This document shows, piece by piece, positions 8,689 to 16,622 of a stretch of DNA of 64,000 bases (position 1 is its first letter; the number at the start of each line of letters is the position of its first letter). Below the pieces are notes generated by a model. It saw only the letters and a program-made list of their open reading frames with translations. It was not told the origin of the DNA and ran no database searches. The stretch spans positions 2,481,512-2,545,511 of the forward strand of contig NZ_KB905378.1 in the NCBI RefSeq assembly GCF_000379085.1, written 5' to 3'. The position numbers and the translations under genes were made by a program. This DNA is from Halomicrobium katesii DSM 19301. GTDB taxonomy: Archaea; Halobacteriota; Halobacteria; Halobacteriales; Haloarculaceae.

Positions 8689-9375
8689 TCAGAGTTCTTT
8701 CCACTCGGAGGGCTGGCTCGTGAGGCCCATGACGCGGGCCTGACGGGTGCCGTCCTCCTCGCGGAACTCGATGAGGCCGTCGAACGCCTGCTTGATGACC
8801 TGGAGGGTCTGGTCGTCGTGCGCGCCGGAGTCGATCGTGAACACGCCGACGTAGCCCGCCGAGTCCAGTCGCGACGAGAGGATGTGACAGAGCTTGAACA
8901 CGGTCTTCTTGTCCGTGTACGTTAGCATCGTCGACAGGGAGACCAGCGCGAGCCGTCCCTGGTCGCGCCCGCTCTTGTGGAGCCCCTCCAGTGCTTTCGT
9001 GATGCCGATACCGATGCCGGTCAGGTCGCCCGGCGAGTTCACGTGATGGGTGTACGCGCCGCTCTGTGCGGCTTCCCCCCCGCTGTTGTCGCCGCGGCAG
9101 TCGACGACTCCGAGCTGGGAGTCGTCCATCTCCGGTACGTCCGTTCGAAACTCGTCGACGACCGAGCTCGCCCGATCGTTCGTCGTCACGACGACCGCCC
9201 CCTCGCCGTTACCCACCCCATCTTTGAGTACATCCATCGCGAGGGCCTCTTTGCCACTCATCGCGGGTCCCGCGACGAGTAGGCTCGTCCCCGGGCGAAC
9301 CGAGTCCAGCGCGTCGAAGTCGAGTACGGTTGACAGGTCGTACATATTCTCTGACAGTTTATTCGTCTTCACCAT
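8689..9375 (-). CDS. RecA/KaiC-fold ATPase-like (HTR-like) protein
   Basis: The protein of 228 residues has an N-terminal P-loop (LLVAGPAMSGKEALAMDVL) and a RecA-like core with GRLALVSLSTMLTYTD and AGYVGVFTIDSGAHD. Haloarchaea carry families of such short KaiC-like proteins next to response regulators and transducers. No HTH or second ATPase domain is present. ATG 9375 overlaps the end of the response regulator gene by 17 bases; ATG 9345 is an alternative just after its stop. Tight overlap implies co-transcription and a shared signalling task. Its precise role is unknown. Confidence 0.7.
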   Translation of the reverse strand: MVKTNKLSENMYDLSTVLDFDALDSVRPGTSLLVAGPAMSGKEALAMDVLKDGVGNGEGAVVVTTNDRASSVVDEFRTDVPEMDDSQLGVVDCRGDNSGGEAAQSGAYTHHVNSPGDLTGIGIGITKALEGLHKSGRDQGRLALVSLSTMLTYTDKKTVFKLCHILSSRLDSAGYVGVFTIDSGAHDDQTLQVIKQAFDGLIEFREEDGTRQARVMGLTSQPSEWKEL

Positions 9376-9943
9376 TACTGAGCCCACGCAACGTTGCGAT
9401 AAAGTCGGCGTCGTCGCCGATGCCACCGAGTGATTCCGAGAGTTCGGATTTTAGTTCTCCGATCTCCTCCTTAAGTTCATCGTATTCGTCGCTCTCTTCC
9501 AGCTCCGCGCTGCTCTTACTCGCTTCGAGCGTCGCTTGCTTCTCGACCAGCGAGTAGTACTCCTGTAGGAGGGTATCGTACTCGGAACGTTCGAGCAGGT
9601 TCTCCACGGTCTCGTGGAGCTGTTCGCTCCGGATCGGCTTCGAGAGATACGCGTCGAACCCCATCTCCAGAATGTCGAAGTCCGGTTCGACCGCCGTCAC
9701 CATCGAGACGCGACAGCCGAGATCGCGCTCGCGGATACGCTCCAGTACCTCGTCACCCGAGAGTCCCGGCATCATACGGTCGAGTAACACGACATCGACG
9801 CTGTCGTCGAGTAAGTCGAGCCCTTCGTCACCGTCGTGGGCCATCCGGACTTCGTAGTCGTTTCGGAGCCATAGCTTGTATGTTTCCGCGACGTCCGGTT
9901 CGTCCTCGACGATGAGCACGACGGGGCGATCCGATTCAGACAT
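9359..9943 (-). CDS. Response regulator with HalX domain
   Basis: A 194-residue response regulator. The receiver domain (1-120) has the acidic pocket VEDEPD (Glu13-Asp14), the phospho-acceptor Asp55 in VVLLDRMMPGLSG, a Thr in SMVTAVE and the conserved Lys in LSKPI. The rest is a coiled HalX domain (about 125-194), a haloarchaeal output module without known DNA-binding residues. It receives phosphate from an unlinked histidine kinase, since none is encoded in the window. It is followed with overlap by the RecA-fold protein, suggesting that the two work together. Confidence 0.9.
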   Translation of the reverse strand: MSESDRPVVLIVEDEPDVAETYKLWLRNDYEVRMAHDGDEGLDLLDDSVDVVLLDRMMPGLSGDEVLERIRERDLGCRVSMVTAVEPDFDILEMGFDAYLSKPIRSEQLHETVENLLERSEYDTLLQEYYSLVEKQATLEASKSSAELEESDEYDELKEEIGELKSELSESLGGIGDDADFIATLRGLSNGEDE

Positions 9944-10145
9944 CTATTCTCTACACGTGGTTACTTTTTCATCATACATAGCCCTGTGGGTCTGTCAGCG
10001 CGCCGAATCAGCGGCCAGTACGTCAGTTCGCCCCTCACTACGCGGCGCTCGTCCCGCGTCCCGATCGCACCCTCGCTTCTCGGAACCGCGCCCTCCGGAG
10101 AGACAGACCAGCACACACAAACCCGTCGGGCTCGACTCCGGGCGT

Positions 10146-10721
10146 ATGATCCGAAACCTTGCACCGTCGAGCGGGGTCTTTACCAGCAACGTCTTTCTCG
10201 TCGAGGGCGAGACGACGACGCTGGTCGACGTGGGCAACGACTTCGACGTGGTCTCCGAGGTGCGAGCGGTCGTCGACGAGATCGATCAGGTCGTCCTGAC
10301 ACACACCCACCGCGACCACGTCGGCACCCTCGACGCGGTACGGGACGCGTTCGACGCGCCGGTGTTTGGCTACGACGGCGACTACGGCGGCGTCGACCGG
10401 GCGATCGCCGACGAGACGACCCGACAGATCGGCGACGAGGAGTACGTGGCGCTGCACACGCCGGGTCACAAGAACGACCACGTCTGTCTCTACGCGGCCG
10501 AGGCGGGCGTGCTCTTCGCCGGTGATCTGGTGTTTGCCAACGGGAGCTTCGGTCGGACGGACCTCGAAGAGGGAGACCGTTCGCTGCTCGTCGAGAGCAT
10601 CGACCGCGTCCTCGATCTCGTCGACGAAGACCTCGCCGAGATGCACGCCGGCCACGGTCCCAGCGTCACGGACGACCCGTACAGCAACATCGAACTGGCG
10701 CGGCGGGCGGCGCGGTTCTGA
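10146..10721 (+). CDS. MBL-fold metallo-hydrolase
   Basis: A 191-residue metallo-beta-lactamase-fold enzyme. The metal site is complete: His53-x-His55-x-Asp57-His58 (THTHRDH), His108 (TPGHK), Asp127 (FAGDLVF) and His170 (AGHGPSV). Members split thioesters (glyoxalase II-like), lactones or sulfur compounds; nothing around it fixes the substrate. The start at ATG 10146 is chosen because residues before it (frame open from 9876) are Arg/Ser-rich and unlike the family, and because MIRNLAPSSG-x-FTSNVFLVEG is a typical first strand. Confidence 0.85.
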   Translation: MIRNLAPSSGVFTSNVFLVEGETTTLVDVGNDFDVVSEVRAVVDEIDQVVLTHTHRDHVGTLDAVRDAFDAPVFGYDGDYGGVDRAIADETTRQIGDEEYVALHTPGHKNDHVCLYAAEAGVLFAGDLVFANGSFGRTDLEEGDRSLLVESIDRVLDLVDEDLAEMHAGHGPSVTDDPYSNIELARRAARF

Positions 10722-10747
10722 CGCCGTCGGCAGTGGCACGCGCCCCG

Positions 10748-11011
10748 TCAGGCCAGCCCGTAGTAGCCCGGCTCGTCGTCGGCACTCGGCTCGGCGAACA
10801 CGAAGGCGTCGGCGTGTTTGATGAGCCACGGAATGGCCCAGTCCATCAGGACGTTCTCGGTCTCGACGTCGAGTTCCGCCTCGGCCTCTAACCCCTGGAG
10901 GAGGCGACCGATCTCGTAGATCGTGTACATCTCGTCGTCGTCGAGCACTTCCTCGGGCTCGCGAAACTCCAGCGGGCGGAGATCGTCGAACTCGTCTTTC
11001 GGTCGTGGCAT
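10748..11011 (-). CDS. Small acidic haloarchaeal protein (DUF5827-like)
   Basis: An 87-residue, very acidic protein starting MPRPKDEFDDLRPLEFREP, with a predicted helical core (DEMYTIYEIGRLLQGLEAEA, then ETENVLMDWAIPWLIKHAD). I believe it corresponds to the conserved haloarchaeal DUF5827 family, of unknown function. No signal peptide or membrane helix. It ends 26 bases from the convergent MBL hydrolase gene. Confidence 0.65.
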   Translation of the reverse strand: MPRPKDEFDDLRPLEFREPEEVLDDDEMYTIYEIGRLLQGLEAEAELDVETENVLMDWAIPWLIKHADAFVFAEPSADDEPGYYGLA

Positions 11012-11140
11012 GTCCGCCGGTTCCGCGCCGCCGTGCGTAAAGCCCTCGAAAGCGACGCGCTGTCGTCGCCGTCTGGTGTCGCCACTGATCGACGATATCG
11101 AAAGAAAGTGCGAAGCTCGGGAGCCCGCCGTCGGGCGACG

Positions 11141-11752
11141 TTACTCGAAGTGACCGACTGCGGTCTCGTACTGCGACGCGACCTCGTCCCAGTCGACGAC
11201 CTCGAAGAAGGCGTCGACGAAGCTGCCGCGGTCCGGGCCGTAGTCGTAGTAGTACGAGTGCTCCCAGACGTCGAGCGCCATGATGGGGTGGGACCCCCAG
11301 AGCGCGCCCTGGTCGTGCTTGTCGACCGTGACGTTGCGGAGCTGCTTGGCGACCGGGTCGTAGACGAGCAGCGCCCAGCCACCGGCGGCCGAGGCGGCCG
11401 CCTCGAACTCGCCTTTCCAGCCCTCGTAGGAGCCGAAGTCCGCTTCGATCCGGTCACGGAGTTCGCCCGACGGCTCGCCGCCGCCGTTGGGGGACATGTT
11501 GTCCCAGAACAGCGTGTGGAGATAGTGTCCACTGCCGTTGTGGGTGACGTTGCCCAGCGCACCGGCGCTGGATCCGAACTCACCCGACTCGCGGTTCTCC
11601 GCGAGGGTCTCCTCGGCGGCCGCGAGGCCGTTGACGTACCCCTGATGGTGGGTGTCGTGGTGCCAGGTGAGCACCTGCTCTGAGATGTGGGGCTCCAGCG
11701 CGTCGTAGTCGTACGGAAGTGGCGGCAGTTCCGGATCTGAGTGTTCGGACAT
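11141..11752 (-). CDS. sod: Superoxide dismutase (Fe/Mn type)
   Basis: A 203-residue cytoplasmic enzyme converting superoxide to oxygen and peroxide. Metal ligands are His31 (TWHHDTHH), His79 (HYLHTLFW), Asp161 and His165 (LDVWEHSYYYDYG). Length and motifs match haloarchaeal Mn-SOD. Unlike most genes here it seems to have a leader: a TATA-like AACGTTTAAC at about 11791-11800 and a strong Shine-Dalgarno GGAGGAG at 11762-11768, five to eleven bases before the ATG. Confidence 0.95.
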   Translation of the reverse strand: MSEHSDPELPPLPYDYDALEPHISEQVLTWHHDTHHQGYVNGLAAAEETLAENRESGEFGSSAGALGNVTHNGSGHYLHTLFWDNMSPNGGGEPSGELRDRIEADFGSYEGWKGEFEAAASAAGGWALLVYDPVAKQLRNVTVDKHDQGALWGSHPIMALDVWEHSYYYDYGPDRGSFVDAFFEVVDWDEVASQYETAVGHFE

Positions 11753-11905
11753 GATAAATCTCCTCCATCTTTTGGGTGGGGCGGACGCCTGTTAAACGTT
11801 TAGGAGCCGCACGCTACCACACCACACGCGCCGACCGCCTGCCGGTCGTTCTCGGCTGGCGGTTCGGGTCCCGACGCCGAGACAGACGACCCACCACTGC
11901 CGGGA

Positions 11906-13306
11906 TCAGCTCTCGCCGCGGGCGGTCTCGAACATCTCCAGAGCCTGGTCGCGCCGCTCGCTGTGGTCGACGATGGGGTCGGGGTACTTCGGGGCGGCGT
12001 TGCGACGCTGGGTCAGCGAGAGGTCGGGCCACTCGTGGATCACCGACGGCTCGGCGTCACGCAGTTCGGGGACGTACGTCTTGATGTACTCCGCGTCGGG
12101 GTCGTACCGCTCGCCCTGGGTCATCGGATTGAAGATCCGGAAGTACGGTTGGGCGTCGGTCCCCGTCGAGGCGGCCCACTGCCACCCGCCGTTGTCGTTC
12201 GCGGTGTCGTGGTCCACCAGACGCTCTTTGAACCACTCGTATCCCGCTCGCCAGTCGATCAGCAAGTCCTTGGTGAGAAAGGAGGCGACGATCATCCGGA
12301 CGCGGTTGTGCATGAACGCCTCCTGGCGGAGCTGGCGCATCCCGGCGTCGACGATCGGGTATCCCGTCTCGCCGTCCTTCCAGGCCTGGAGCGCCTCGGG
12401 GTCGTCGCGCCACTGGAGCGGGCGCTCGTAGGTCTTGTAGTTGTCCGTGACGACCGACCGGTTGGCAAAGAGGACCTGCGTGTAGAACTCCCGCCAGGCG
12501 AGCTGGGACTGGAACTCCGCGACGGATTCGCGCCGTTCCTCGTCGCTGGCCGCTGCCGCCGCGCTCGCGGTGCGCTCGTACACCTCCCTGATACCGATCG
12601 TCCCGAACTTGAGGTGAGCCGAGAGCCGTGAGGTACAGTCGTCCGCGGGGTAGTCTCGGCGGCCCTCGTACCGATAGATGTCGTCCTCGCAGAACGCGTC
12701 GAGGAGCTCCCGGGCCGGCTCCGTCCCCGCCGGAGGGATCTCTGCCTGTGGCTCCTCGAAACCCAGGTCTCCCACCGACGGCAGGGGATCGCCGGACACG
12801 TCGGCGAGTTCGTCCGGGCCAGGCGCGTCGTAGGGATCCTCTTTCTCCCGGTCGTGCCACTTGCGCCCGAAGTAGGTGAACACCGAGTACGGATCGCCGT
12901 CGTTGGTCGTGATCTCGCCGGGACGGTGGAGGACCGCATCGGTGACCGCCTCGCGTTCGACGCCCGCGTCGTCGAGGGCCTGCCGGACGGCGATGTCGCG
13001 CTCGATTCCGAGCCCGGAGTAGGCCTCGCCCCAGGTCACGCCGTCGGCTCCGAACGCCTCGGCCAGCCGCGGGATCTCGGCCGTCGGATCGCCGCGAGCG
13101 ATCACGAGGTCGCTCCCGCGGTCGCGGTACTGTGCCCGCAGCGAGTCGAGCGCGTCCAGCATGAACGCCACGCGGGGCGGTGCGGCGTGGTCGAGGACGG
13201 CGTCGTCGAAGACGAACACCGGGACGACCGGGCTGTCGGCCGTCGCTGCGGCCAGGCCGGCGTTGTCGGTCGTCCGGAGGTCGCGTCGATGCCAGTGGAT
13301 TCGCAT
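11906..13306 (-). CDS. phr: Deoxyribodipyrimidine photolyase
   Basis: A 466-residue photolyase/cryptochrome-family flavoprotein. The N-terminal Rossmann-like antenna domain begins MRIHWHRRDLRTTDNAGL; the C-terminal FAD domain has LAWREFYTQVLFANRSV, AWKDGETGYPIVDAGMRQL, MHNRVRMIVASFLTKDLLID and WQWAASTGTDAQPYFRIFNP, which line the flavin and damaged-base pocket. It repairs UV-made cyclobutane pyrimidine dimers using light. Sequence features favour a class I CPD photolyase rather than a signalling cryptochrome. Confidence 0.93.
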   Translation of the reverse strand: MRIHWHRRDLRTTDNAGLAAATADSPVVPVFVFDDAVLDHAAPPRVAFMLDALDSLRAQYRDRGSDLVIARGDPTAEIPRLAEAFGADGVTWGEAYSGLGIERDIAVRQALDDAGVEREAVTDAVLHRPGEITTNDGDPYSVFTYFGRKWHDREKEDPYDAPGPDELADVSGDPLPSVGDLGFEEPQAEIPPAGTEPARELLDAFCEDDIYRYEGRRDYPADDCTSRLSAHLKFGTIGIREVYERTASAAAAASDEERRESVAEFQSQLAWREFYTQVLFANRSVVTDNYKTYERPLQWRDDPEALQAWKDGETGYPIVDAGMRQLRQEAFMHNRVRMIVASFLTKDLLIDWRAGYEWFKERLVDHDTANDNGGWQWAASTGTDAQPYFRIFNPMTQGERYDPDAEYIKTYVPELRDAEPSVIHEWPDLSLTQRRNAAPKYPDPIVDHSERRDQALEMFETARGES

Positions 13307-13403
13307 ACGAGACGATCGGCCCGGTCCCTCCTCAAAGGCACCCCTACTCTGTTGGTGGCGACCTGACTAACGCTTTTGTTCGTCCTGGCCGTCGGTGCGG
13401 GAC

Positions 13404-14195
13404 ATGACCGGAGGTCAGGTCCGCGTCGAGATCGCAGACGAGGTCGCAACGATCACGCTGAACCGCCCCGAAGCGCGCAACGCGCTCTCTGCGGAGGCCG
13501 CAGACGAACTCGCTGCGGCGATCGAGACCGCCGAAGACAGCGCGGCACGGTGTGTCGTCCTCCGGAGCGAGGGGGCGGCCTTCTGTGCCGGCGGGGACGT
13601 GGACGCGATGCTGGAGAGCATCGACCGGGACGTGCCGCCGGCAGAGCGCGTCGAGGTCGTCGTCGGCGCGGTCAACCGCGCGATCAAGCGCGTCTACGAC
13701 TGTCGGCTCCCGACGGTGGCGAAGATCGACGGTCCGGCCTTCGGGGCCGGTGCGGGTCTGGCGATCGCCTGTGACCTGCAGCTCGCGAGCCCGGCGGCGA
13801 AGATCAGTTTCGGCTTCCGCCGCGTCGGACTCGCGGTCGATTCGGGCGTGTCCTACCTCCTCCCGCGGCTCGTCGGGCTCAACACCGCCAAGGAACTGAT
13901 CTTCACTGGCGAACTGGTCGACGCCGACCGCGCCCGAGATCTCGGGCTCGTTACCCGCGTGTTCGAGGCGTCGTCGTTCGACGAGGGCGTCGAGAACATC
14001 GTCGAGGCGATCGCGACGGGGCCGACGGTCGCACTGGCGGCCTCGAAGCGACTGGTGAACCACCAGCCCGACTCCTTTGACGCCGCGACGGCGCGGGAAG
14101 CGAACGCGCAGGGCGTCGCCTTCTCGACCGCGGACCACGAGGAGGGCGCGAGAGCCTTCGTCGAGAGTCGCGAACCGGAGTTCGATGGGCGCTGA
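13404..14195 (+). CDS. Enoyl-CoA hydratase/isomerase family protein
   Basis: A 263-residue crotonase-fold enzyme from ATG 13404. It has the oxyanion-hole segments AAFCAGGDVDAM and KIDGPAFGAGAGLAIACDLQ and the C-terminal LAASKRLVN helix. The usual first catalytic Glu position reads SFGFRRVGLAVDSG, where an Asp follows, as in several family branches. It probably hydrates or isomerises an enoyl-CoA in fatty or organic acid breakdown; the substrate is unknown. It is followed 60 bases later by the R2-like gene, in the same direction. Confidence 0.87.
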   Translation: MTGGQVRVEIADEVATITLNRPEARNALSAEAADELAAAIETAEDSAARCVVLRSEGAAFCAGGDVDAMLESIDRDVPPAERVEVVVGAVNRAIKRVYDCRLPTVAKIDGPAFGAGAGLAIACDLQLASPAAKISFGFRRVGLAVDSGVSYLLPRLVGLNTAKELIFTGELVDADRARDLGLVTRVFEASSFDEGVENIVEAIATGPTVALAASKRLVNHQPDSFDAATAREANAQGVAFSTADHEEGARAFVESREPEFDGR

Positions 14196-14254
14196 TACCG
14201 TCGGCTCCGCGCGTTCGTCAACGCTTATGTAGGGCGGAGTTTACGACACGACCA

Positions 14255-15157
14255 ATGACCGACGAGGCGACGTTTCGACTCGCGCTCGATCGGGAGAGCC
14301 GATCGGGACGCTACTACCGCAACGCCGTCGAACGACACTGGGACCCTGCGGCGATCGATCTCGACGACGATCGTGAGCCACTCGTCGAAGCGCATCCCGC
14401 GACCTTCGACCACCTGCGCTCGACCGTCGCGAAGTTCGGTGCCGGCGAGCGCGCCGTCACCGAGGACCTCGCCCCGCTCTCGGTCGTGCTCGACGACGCC
14501 GCGGACCAGGCCTATCTCAGCACGCAGCTGTACGAAGAAGCGCGCCACCTCGATTTCTTCGAGCGGTACTGGACGGCGGTGATCAACCCGGTCGAGCGCG
14601 AGCGCGACCTGCCGGTGAGTTCGCCGACCGAGGATCGGTGGGTCAACGACGCGTACGACGAACTGCTCGCCCGCACGGACGCGGCGATGCACCGACTGCT
14701 CGACGACGACACGCCCGAGCACCGCGCGATCGCGCTGTGTCACTACCACCTGACTATCGAGGGCATTCTGGCACAGACGGCCTACTGGGGGCTCCAGCAG
14801 AGCTACGGTCCCTCCGAGCCGGACCTCCCGACGCTGCCGGGTTTTACCACCGGACTGGAGCGCATCCGGAGCGACGAGGGTCGCCACGTCGGGTTCGGAA
14901 TGAGCAAGCTCCGCGAACTCGTCGCGGACGGCGTCGACCCACAGCTGCTACACGACACCGTCACGGAACTGCTGGGGCTGGTCCAGCAGACGACGACCGA
15001 CGGACTGGGCGACGGCAGCGAGGAGACGCCGGGTCCCTCCGCCGACGACCTGCAGAACTACGCGATCGAGAAACACACCGAGCGGATGGCACAGATCACG
15101 TCTCCCGAGACCGACCTGCCGGACGTGGACACGCTCGTGACCCTCGATTCAGCGTGA
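14255..15157 (+). CDS. Ferritin-like R2-type di-metal protein (ribonucleotide reductase beta-like)
   Basis: A 300-residue helical protein with the two Glu/His metal-binding helices of the R2 family: QLYEEARHLDFFERYW and RSDEGRHVGFGMSK, plus HYHLTIEGILAQTAYWG. Haloarchaeal homologues are labelled ribonucleoside-diphosphate reductase beta subunit, but no alpha subunit is near, and the motifs are as close to R2-like ligand-binding oxidases. It binds a di-iron or Mn/Fe centre. A TATA box (CTTATGTAG, about 14223-14231) lies 28 bases before the ATG. Confidence 0.78.
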   Translation: MTDEATFRLALDRESRSGRYYRNAVERHWDPAAIDLDDDREPLVEAHPATFDHLRSTVAKFGAGERAVTEDLAPLSVVLDDAADQAYLSTQLYEEARHLDFFERYWTAVINPVERERDLPVSSPTEDRWVNDAYDELLARTDAAMHRLLDDDTPEHRAIALCHYHLTIEGILAQTAYWGLQQSYGPSEPDLPTLPGFTTGLERIRSDEGRHVGFGMSKLRELVADGVDPQLLHDTVTELLGLVQQTTTDGLGDGSEETPGPSADDLQNYAIEKHTERMAQITSPETDLPDVDTLVTLDSA

Positions 15158-15224
15158 TCCGTGCCGACGACAGCGTGCGCCGAGAGATGCCAACTTCCAA
15201 GACGATAACACCGGAACGTGGGAT

Positions 15225-15746
15225 ATGAACGCGGACGAATCACCAGACTGGGAGTTCAAGGAACGCGACGTGTTGATCCTCAGAGAGCTGGCCGACGATC
15301 CGGAGCTCTCCTCGCGAGAACTGGCCGACATCCTCGAAGCGGACCACGACATCTCGGTGTCACACGTCACCGTCAGCGAATCGATCCGCAAGATGCGCCA
15401 GGAGGGGGTCTTCCGTGACGCGATCGTCCCCAACGAGGAGTACTTCAACTTCGCGCTGTTCGAGTTCAAGTTCAATCCGGAGCACTTCGAGGAGGGCTGG
15501 CGCGAGGCCATGACGGCGATCCGCGACGACAGACACACGATGTTCTACTTCCTCTCGGACGGGGAGTACCAGTGGAAGTCGGTGATGATGTTCCCGAGCC
15601 GGAAAGCGGAGTCACGCTGGATCCACGAGTTCTACAAGGACCACGGACGCGTCGTCCAGAACATCCGTAACTCCGTGATACACAACGTTTTGAAGTTCCA
15701 GACAGATCCCGAGATATTCACGGAACTCGAACAGGACGACACCTAG
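15225..15746 (+). CDS. Winged-helix transcriptional regulator
   Basis: A 173-residue protein. Residues 10-70 form a winged helix-turn-helix (ERDVLILRELADDPELSSRE, then ISVSHVTVSESIRKMRQEGV) of Lrp/AsnC-like pattern. The second half (FNFALFEFKFNPEHFEEGWR, SDGEYQWKSVMMFPS) is a haloarchaeal domain without an identified ligand. Its stop codon overlaps that of the convergent UPF0058 gene by four bases. Targets unknown. Confidence 0.8.
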   Translation: MNADESPDWEFKERDVLILRELADDPELSSRELADILEADHDISVSHVTVSESIRKMRQEGVFRDAIVPNEEYFNFALFEFKFNPEHFEEGWREAMTAIRDDRHTMFYFLSDGEYQWKSVMMFPSRKAESRWIHEFYKDHGRVVQNIRNSVIHNVLKFQTDPEIFTELEQDDT

Positions 15747-16024
15747 AGCTTGCTCTCGGCGTCTTCCGCGAGTTCCTTCATCCGCTTGCCCACGCGGCCG
15801 GCGTCGGAGAACTCGTCTTCGCTCATCGCGGTCGCCAGCGAGTTGCCCAGTACGAAGACGGCGTGTTTGTGTTCGCTCTTGGACTTGTGAACGTCCGAGG
15901 GGCGCACGTCGAGCTCGCCGTAGGCGTCGAACAGCTCGGGGTCGACGCTGTCCATCTCGTCGCGGAAGAAACGCATGATCAGCACCATCTGTTCGTGCAG
16001 CTCGAGAAGCTCGTCTTTGTGCAT
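15743..16024 (-). CDS. UPF0058 family protein
   Basis: A 93-residue helical protein starting MHKDELLELHEQMVLIMRFF. It matches the archaeal UPF0058 family, whose function is unknown. ATG 16024 is preferred over the TTG/other start at 16048 because TTATACTATT at about 16048-16057 sits the right distance upstream for a leaderless transcript. Confidence 0.85.
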   Translation of the reverse strand: MHKDELLELHEQMVLIMRFFRDEMDSVDPELFDAYGELDVRPSDVHKSKSEHKHAVFVLGNSLATAMSEDEFSDAGRVGKRMKELAEDAESKL

Positions 16025-16108
16025 CTTGCCACTAGTAGGCGGTGCCAATAGTATAAGAATTGCTTGTGAACGGCTACCAGTGGTGGTTCGTCTGCTGAGC
16101 GCCGCTCG

Positions 16109-16327
16109 CTAGAAGACGTACTCGTCGTCGTGACCCATCATCCCGTCGTCCTCGAGTCCCCCGGGGTCGTCCTCGTCGTCCATGGGCCCGCTGGTCTTGT
16201 AGGCTTTCAACCCGGTCGAGAGGAGATCCTCGATCGCTTCCTCGCGGGTGAGGAACTCGCCTTCTTCGACGAGCTGGGCGATCTGCATCTCGAGATGTTC
16301 CGGGATCGTTATCTCTACCTGTGGCAT
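16109..16327 (-). CDS. Ribbon-helix-helix (CopG-like) protein
   Basis: A 72-residue protein from ATG 16327: MPQVEITIPEHLEMQIAQLV, then FLTREEAIEDLLSTGLKAYK. That is a beta strand followed by two helices, the ribbon-helix-helix DNA-binding fold. A Gly/Asp/Met-rich tail follows. TTTATAAG at about 16359-16366 is a good TATA box. It may be an autoregulator; the palindromic CGATATCG pair just upstream could be its operator. Confidence 0.72.
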   Translation of the reverse strand: MPQVEITIPEHLEMQIAQLVEEGEFLTREEAIEDLLSTGLKAYKTSGPMDDEDDPGGLEDDGMMGHDDEYVF

Positions 16328-16411
16328 CGGAACGTACGGTGGTTCGATAGATCCCCTTATAAATCTGGCGGGGAGAGTTACCGAACGTGAGAACAATACT
16401 GTGGCTTCCGA

Positions 16412-16433
16412 CGATATCGGTTTTCGATATCGA
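16412..16433. promoter_or_regulatory. Double palindrome CGATATCG
   Basis: CGATATCG at 16412-16419 and TCGATATCGA at 16424-16433, each self-complementary and forming together a larger inverted repeat. It lies upstream of both the CopG-like gene (minus) and menD (plus), and looks like an operator; no binding protein is known from the sequence. Confidence 0.4.
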
Positions 16434-16622
16434 AATATTTCTGTTGAATGCAGAAAACGACGACGCTCGGCGACGCGGCGGCCAGTAGCCGGCCGATCGA
16501 TCGCGAACTGCCGGTCACTTCGTGGCGATAGTCACGCTGAAGCGTCCCCCGTCCGTAGGTCGGGCCATGTGTGGAACCGGGCGTCGGGACCGACGCTGGC
16601 AGCCCAGCGAGAGTGATCGGCA

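Noticed and set aside
5564-8743. 1059-codon open frame on the plus strand opposite the lactate dehydrogenase-like gene
   Set aside because: It mirrors the codon pattern of the real gene in G+C-rich DNA, has no domain resemblance, and is a shadow frame.
9876-10145. Longer N-terminus for the MBL hydrolase
   Set aside because: The added residues overlap the divergent response regulator promoter and do not resemble the family; ATG 10146 gives the normal first strand.
15743-15746. Four-base overlap of two convergent stop codons as a regulatory device
   Set aside because: Such overlaps are common in compact genomes and there is no hairpin or other signal.
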